The notes beneath the pieces are model-generated. The model searched no databases, was not told the DNA's origin, and saw only the letters and a program-made list of their open reading frames with translations. The translations under genes and the position numbers were made by a program. Below, piece by piece: positions 60,852-64,000 of a DNA stretch of 64,000 nucleotides. The stretch lies in NCBI GenBank assembly GCA_964652155.1, contig CAZZBK010000014.1, positions 3,319-67,318 on the forward strand, read 5' to 3'. This DNA is from CAZZBK01 sp964652155. GTDB taxonomy: Bacteria; Planctomycetota; Planctomycetia; Pirellulales; PNKZ01. The stretch's first letter is position 1. Each line of letters opens with the position of its first letter.

Positions 60852-61949
60852 TCACGAACGCAGCGGCGACACAACCCAGAGGGCGTTCTGGCCATCTTCG
60901 CTATGATGGGGACCTGAGATGCGAATGAGCGGCGCGCGAGGCACGATTTGCACGTCAAACACCTCGTCGACCCCGGCGGTGAACTGAAGCCACGCCACCG
61001 CGCGGCCGCTGCGCAGATCGATGACCGCGACCCCGCAGCGCAGTTCATCGCGCCGCTCGCCGATCGGCAGGCCGCCAAACACAGCCGACTCGCGGATCTT
61101 TGACAAGCCCACAAACGCATACGGTCCCGCGAATGCCAGGCCGCGCGTGTAGCCCGGCACGCTCTCGACCGGCTCGAAGCGCCCTGGATTCACGTCGACG
61201 GTCCCCAACTGCCCGCAACCGCTGTTCAAGACCCAGAGTCGACCCTCGTGCCATCGGGGCGAGTGGGGCATTGCCAAGCCTGTCACGACGCTCTCGCCGC
61301 TGGGCACGTCGAGCACGCTGCCGCTGGTGACCTTCGTCGGTCGCCAGCCTTCGCCCGTATCGGTCCGCGCCATCACGGTCACATACTTCGGTCGTCCTGC
61401 GACCACGGCCAGCCCATTGAGATGGCAACGGTCTTCGGCCGCCAGCACGCGGATGAACGGCGGCTTCCAGCGGGGCACAAAATGATATCGCTCGTCGAGC
61501 GTGCTGAGGCACGAGAATAAGGTGTTGACAACCCACAGTTCGCCGTTAATCCAATGGATTTCGTGACAATCGATCTGCCCGGTGAAGTGTGACCGGCGCG
61601 CGACATAGCAGCCCGAGTAAATCCCGCGGGGCTCCAGTTGCTGAGCCAGATCCGGCACGCTTTGCAAGAACCAAATCTGGTTGCGCGTGCCCACGGCCAG
61701 TGTGTCGTTCGACAGCGCCATGCCCATCGCATGCTCAAAGCCTTGTAGCGCGACATCGAGTTGTCCGTTACGTTGCCCAATCGCGACCACGTGCCCCGAC
61801 TGATACGTCGAGACGAGCACGGTCACGCCGAGCTGCTCAAGCAGCGGCACGAAAGCATCGCTGACCCGATAGCTCACCGGACGCATTTTGACCGGTTCGC
61901 TTCCCGCAGGAATCGAGGCAGAAATGGACAATGGTTCACGCGTTGACAT
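60852..61949 (-). CDS. TIGR03032 family (DUF4915-like) protein
   Basis: 365 aa beta-propeller-like protein without a signal peptide. Distinctive stretches: ISTYQSGHVVAI-like VSTYQSGHVVAIGQRNG, GFEHAMGMALSNDTLAVGTRNQIWFLQ, GQIDCHEIHWINGELWVVNTLFSCLSTLD, CHLNGLAV, GLAMPHSPRWHEGRLWVLNSG and GYTRGLAFAGPYAFVGLSKIRES. The family is known from many bacteria, but its function is not. Likely in one transcript with the formamidase-like gene. Confidence 0.9.
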   Translation of the reverse strand: MSTREPLSISASIPAGSEPVKMRPVSYRVSDAFVPLLEQLGVTVLVSTYQSGHVVAIGQRNGQLDVALQGFEHAMGMALSNDTLAVGTRNQIWFLQSVPDLAQQLEPRGIYSGCYVARRSHFTGQIDCHEIHWINGELWVVNTLFSCLSTLDERYHFVPRWKPPFIRVLAAEDRCHLNGLAVVAGRPKYVTVMARTDTGEGWRPTKVTSGSVLDVPSGESVVTGLAMPHSPRWHEGRLWVLNSGCGQLGTVDVNPGRFEPVESVPGYTRGLAFAGPYAFVGLSKIRESAVFGGLPIGERRDELRCGVAVIDLRSGRAVAWLQFTAGVDEVFDVQIVPRAPLIRISGPHHSEDGQNALWVVSPLRS

Positions 61950-62120
61950 GCCAGTTTCTCAAGTCGATCTGAATAATATCAATCGACGATTGTAACACAC
62001 TTGACGCCGAGACTCGATCAGCCTTGCTGGCCTCGTCACTTTACCTCACCCCGGATCCCGCTTACGCTAGTCTCCGTTGGCATGCAATCGTTCGATACGT
62101 CACGCGGCGGAGAGCGTCCC

Positions 62121-63146
62121 ATGATTCGATCGGCAGTGCTTCTCGGTTTGCTCCTGAGCGGCTTTTGCTTGGGCAGCGTGCTTGGACAATCACCCAGCGC
62201 GCCGCAAGCAAGGGTAATCCGCTATCACAACTACACGGAGGCCATCGAGTTGCGGCGCGGCAACGCTCACGTCGTGCTTTGCCCGCAGGCCGGCGGACGC
62301 GTGCTGGAGTTTTCCGTCAATGGTCGACAGGCTTTGTATCTGGACGAGCGTGAGCAGCACTGGCAACCGGACACGAAAGGGGCCGCGTCGGCCGGACGAT
62401 TCGATTACGGCCCCGAACTCACGGTCGCACCGCACCCGACGATCTGGACGGGCACGTGGCGCGGCGAAGTGACCGGCCCCTGCTCGGCACGATTGACGAG
62501 CCCTGTCGAGCCGGGCGTGCAGATGCAAGTGGTGCGCGACTTTGAACTCGTTGACCTATCGACCTCGACGAAATCGATGCCATTGAGACTTGATTGCCGC
62601 CAAACGCTCATCAATCTCGGTCCCGACACGCGTGAAGTGTGTCACTGGGGACGGTCCTTTTCTCCCGGAGGCGGCATCTGCCTGATTCCGCTCGGCGAGC
62701 GCCCGAGTCGCTTCCCCAGCAAGTATGCCATGTACGAAGAGGGCTCGATCATCAATGTCAAAAACACCGACGAGAAAATCCGCGAACGCGACGGGTTCCT
62801 CGAAATCCTCGCCCCACCACGCAAACCAAAGCTCGGCTTCGACTCCTACGCCGGCTGGCTAGCATACTTATTGCCAAATCATACCCTGTTCGTGAAACGA
62901 TTCGCCACATACCCCGATCGAGTTTACAACGAAGCCGCCGGGCTCACACTAAGTATTTGGTATCCCGAGGGCCCACGCATCGAACTGGAACCGATCGGTC
63001 CCCGCGAACGGCTCGCCACCGGTCAGCGCGCGTCGTTCACCGAGGCATGGTGGCTACTGGAGCATCCCTTTCCCCAACCAGGCGCAGCGGTTGATTTGTC
63101 CAAATTGCGCGAGCAGATTATCACACAAACCACATCACTTCAGTAA
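62121..63146 (+). CDS. Secreted DUF4380-like protein
   Basis: 341 aa from ATG 62121 after a GGAGAG site; an open frame to 62001 is rejected because it would precede a normal signal peptide (IRSAVLLGLLLSGFCLG). The mature chain looks like a galactose-mutarotase-type beta-sandwich: VIRYHNYTEAIELRRGNAHVVLCPQAGGRVLEFSVNG and LDCRQTLINLGPDTREVCHWGRSFS, with EAWWLLEHPFP near the end. That layout matches DUF4380/aldose-1-epimerase-like proteins. No catalytic pair was confirmed. Confidence 0.75.
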   Translation: MIRSAVLLGLLLSGFCLGSVLGQSPSAPQARVIRYHNYTEAIELRRGNAHVVLCPQAGGRVLEFSVNGRQALYLDEREQHWQPDTKGAASAGRFDYGPELTVAPHPTIWTGTWRGEVTGPCSARLTSPVEPGVQMQVVRDFELVDLSTSTKSMPLRLDCRQTLINLGPDTREVCHWGRSFSPGGGICLIPLGERPSRFPSKYAMYEEGSIINVKNTDEKIRERDGFLEILAPPRKPKLGFDSYAGWLAYLLPNHTLFVKRFATYPDRVYNEAAGLTLSIWYPEGPRIELEPIGPRERLATGQRASFTEAWWLLEHPFPQPGAAVDLSKLREQIITQTTSLQ

Positions 63147-63155
63147 GGAAGCTTC

Positions 63156-63500
63156 ATGAACGCATTACGTCGCATCGGTGTTACCCAACGCTGGTCAGAT
63201 GTTGTGATTCATGGCGAGACGGCTCACTTTGTCGAGGTGGCTGCCGATTCGTCGCTCGATGCGCGTGGCCAGATCGCTCAGGTGCTCGCGCAAATCGATC
63301 AGACCCTGACGAGCATTGGCAGCCAGCGGGCGAAGTTAGTTCAAGTGCTGATCTACCTGGCCAACCTCAACGATGCGCCGGTGCTTAACGAGCTATGGGA
63401 CGCCTGGGTTGTGCCCGGTAGCCCACCGGTGCGAGCCTGTGTGCAAGCGGGCCTGGCACGGGACTACTGCGTCGAGATGGTGGTAACTGCGGCAATTTGA
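63156..63500 (+). CDS. RidA family protein
   Basis: 114 aa. RidA/YjgF/UK114 fold: GQIAQVLAQIDQTLTSIGSQRAKLVQVLIYLANL and the C-terminal PPVRACVQAGLARDYCVEMVVTAAI; the Arg in PVRACVQ matches the conserved substrate-binding Arg of imine deaminases. Starts 9 bases after the DUF4380-like gene, so the two are cotranscribed. Deaminates reactive enamine/imine intermediates; in this subfamily (YjgH-like) the substrate is unclear. Confidence 0.9.
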   Translation: MNALRRIGVTQRWSDVVIHGETAHFVEVAADSSLDARGQIAQVLAQIDQTLTSIGSQRAKLVQVLIYLANLNDAPVLNELWDAWVVPGSPPVRACVQAGLARDYCVEMVVTAAI

Positions 63501-63605
63501 CCTGTCCAAAGCATGCACCTGCCAGCGCTAAATATGATTAGCCGCAAGTGCATTTCTCATCGCACCTTACCGAACATTTTGCAGTAAAATGGCTGCCCAA
63601 CTGGA

Positions 63606-63634
63606 TTACCTTCGGCGGGTTGGTCGACTATAAT
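63606..63634 (+). promoter_or_regulatory. Candidate promoter of ssrA
   Basis: A perfect TATAAT -10 (63629-63634) with a weak TTACCT at -35 (63606-63611), 17 bases apart. It ends 40 bases before the tmRNA 5' end, consistent with a short leader removed by RNase P. Confidence 0.5.
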
Positions 63635-63674
63635 GGGCAAGAGAAGTTTGAAGACTGCCAACCTTGGCATGTTC

Positions 63675-64000
63675 GGGGGCGAACTGGATTCGACCGGGCA
63701 GGTTGAGGTGTGGGTGGCACGCCGTGGTTGGTCAGCAGGCCACGCAAAAAGCCGACCAAAACAGTTATCTGCTGAAGATAGCTACGCTTTGGCAGCCTAA
63801 TTAGGCTACCCTGACTGAGGTCTTTTGTCGGAGAGGACCAAAAGTCAGTCGCCAATTCCGAACCGCCTCGATTCACTGCCGGGCACGGTCGAGGTTAAAC
63901 AAGTTCCTAGCTAGCCTGACGCGCACCCTGACGGTTGGGGGCGGATCGGGCGAAGGGTTAAATCAATCGTCTACGCGTGTAGAAGCCCCCACTGAAATGT
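63675..64000 (+). ncRNA. ssrA: tmRNA (transfer-messenger RNA), 3' end outside window
   Basis: Rescues stalled ribosomes. The 5' end GGGGGCGAACTGGATTCGACC (from 63675) matches the conserved tmRNA acceptor and D-loop region. A tag frame starts at GCA 63744 and ends with TAA 63798-63800, encoding AKSRPKQLSAEDSYALAA; the YALAA end is the standard proteolysis tag terminus. The stop lies in a perfect GCCTAATTAGGC hairpin, as in other tmRNAs. The 3' part (CTACGCGTGTAG, then GAAATG at the very end) corresponds to the last pseudoknot and the start of the acceptor-domain region; roughly 50 bases with the T arm and the CCA end are beyond the window. Confidence 0.95.

Overview
The window looks like chromosome of a planctomycete, most likely a Pirellulales-type bacterium. 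The evidence is the mix of families: three DUF1501 proteins, a PSD1-type (DUF1549/DUF1553) cytochrome-like protein, two sulfatases, DUF1080 and Gfo/Idh/MocA proteins with Tat signals, a TIGR03032 protein, a double-domain GH63-like glucosidase, an ECF sigma factor with a large zinc-less anti-sigma protein, and moderately high GC. It is a draft scaffold: two runs of exactly 100 N (2795-2894 and 59147-59246) each interrupt a gene. This assignment is inference from gene content; no rRNA gene is present. No prophage, transposase, integrase or CRISPR array was found.

Layout. 1-14148: the C-terminal part of a TPR protein, a thioredoxin-fold protein cut by the first gap, a DUF1501 protein, a LamG-like secreted protein, a secreted FAD oxidoreductase, then on the minus strand uppP, a DmlA/TtuC-like dehydrogenase, an FHA-GAF-cyclase signalling protein and a PQQ-type propeller with EF-hand loops, followed by a DUF1080 hydrolase. 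14149-19071: an HU-like nucleoid protein, a large GH63-like glucosidase and a sulfatase. 19234-23355: two divergent operons around a 385-bp control region. Leftward are an ArsR-type regulator, a cysteine desulfurase and an ArsM-like methyltransferase; rightward are a cupin, a tiny secreted ORF and a Tat-type metallophosphoesterase. 23436-30594: a Gfo/Idh/MocA oxidoreductase, an anti-sigma/ECF sigma pair, an Lgt homologue carrying an inserted PDZ-like domain, panC and folK. 30644-37905: DUF309, a FadL-like outer-membrane protein, a lipoprotein arylsulfatase, a Lon N-domain protein, folE and two membrane proteins. 37922-42213: a three-domain FAD/Fe-S oxidoreductase translationally coupled to a MoaD-like sulfur carrier, followed by cysK. 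42247-54074: a phosphoesterase, a Uup-type ABC-F ATPase, a DeaD-like RNA helicase, a coupled PSD1/DUF1501 pair and another DUF1501 gene. 54139-59867: an AddB-AddA helicase-nuclease operon. 59898-64000: a formamidase-like protein, a TIGR03032 protein, a DUF4380-like secreted protein, a RidA protein, and tmRNA (ssrA) running off the window end.

How they work together. Many products are exported (Sec, Tat or lipoprotein signals) and fit breakdown of sulfated or complex polysaccharides: sulfatases, DUF1080, GH63-like, Gfo/Idh/MocA, PSD1/DUF1501. Housekeeping genes (folE, folK, panC, lgt, uppP, uup, addAB, ssrA, cysK) are interspersed. The best candidate for an undescribed system is the ArsR / cysteine desulfurase / methyltransferase operon with its AT-rich inverted-repeat operator and the divergent cupin / small ORF / phosphoesterase operon. 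The methyltransferase resembles arsenite methyltransferases but lacks part of the usual cysteine set, so its substrate is open. Second is the Lgt homologue with a PDZ-like insertion. All family assignments are from reading motifs by eye; no database search was run.
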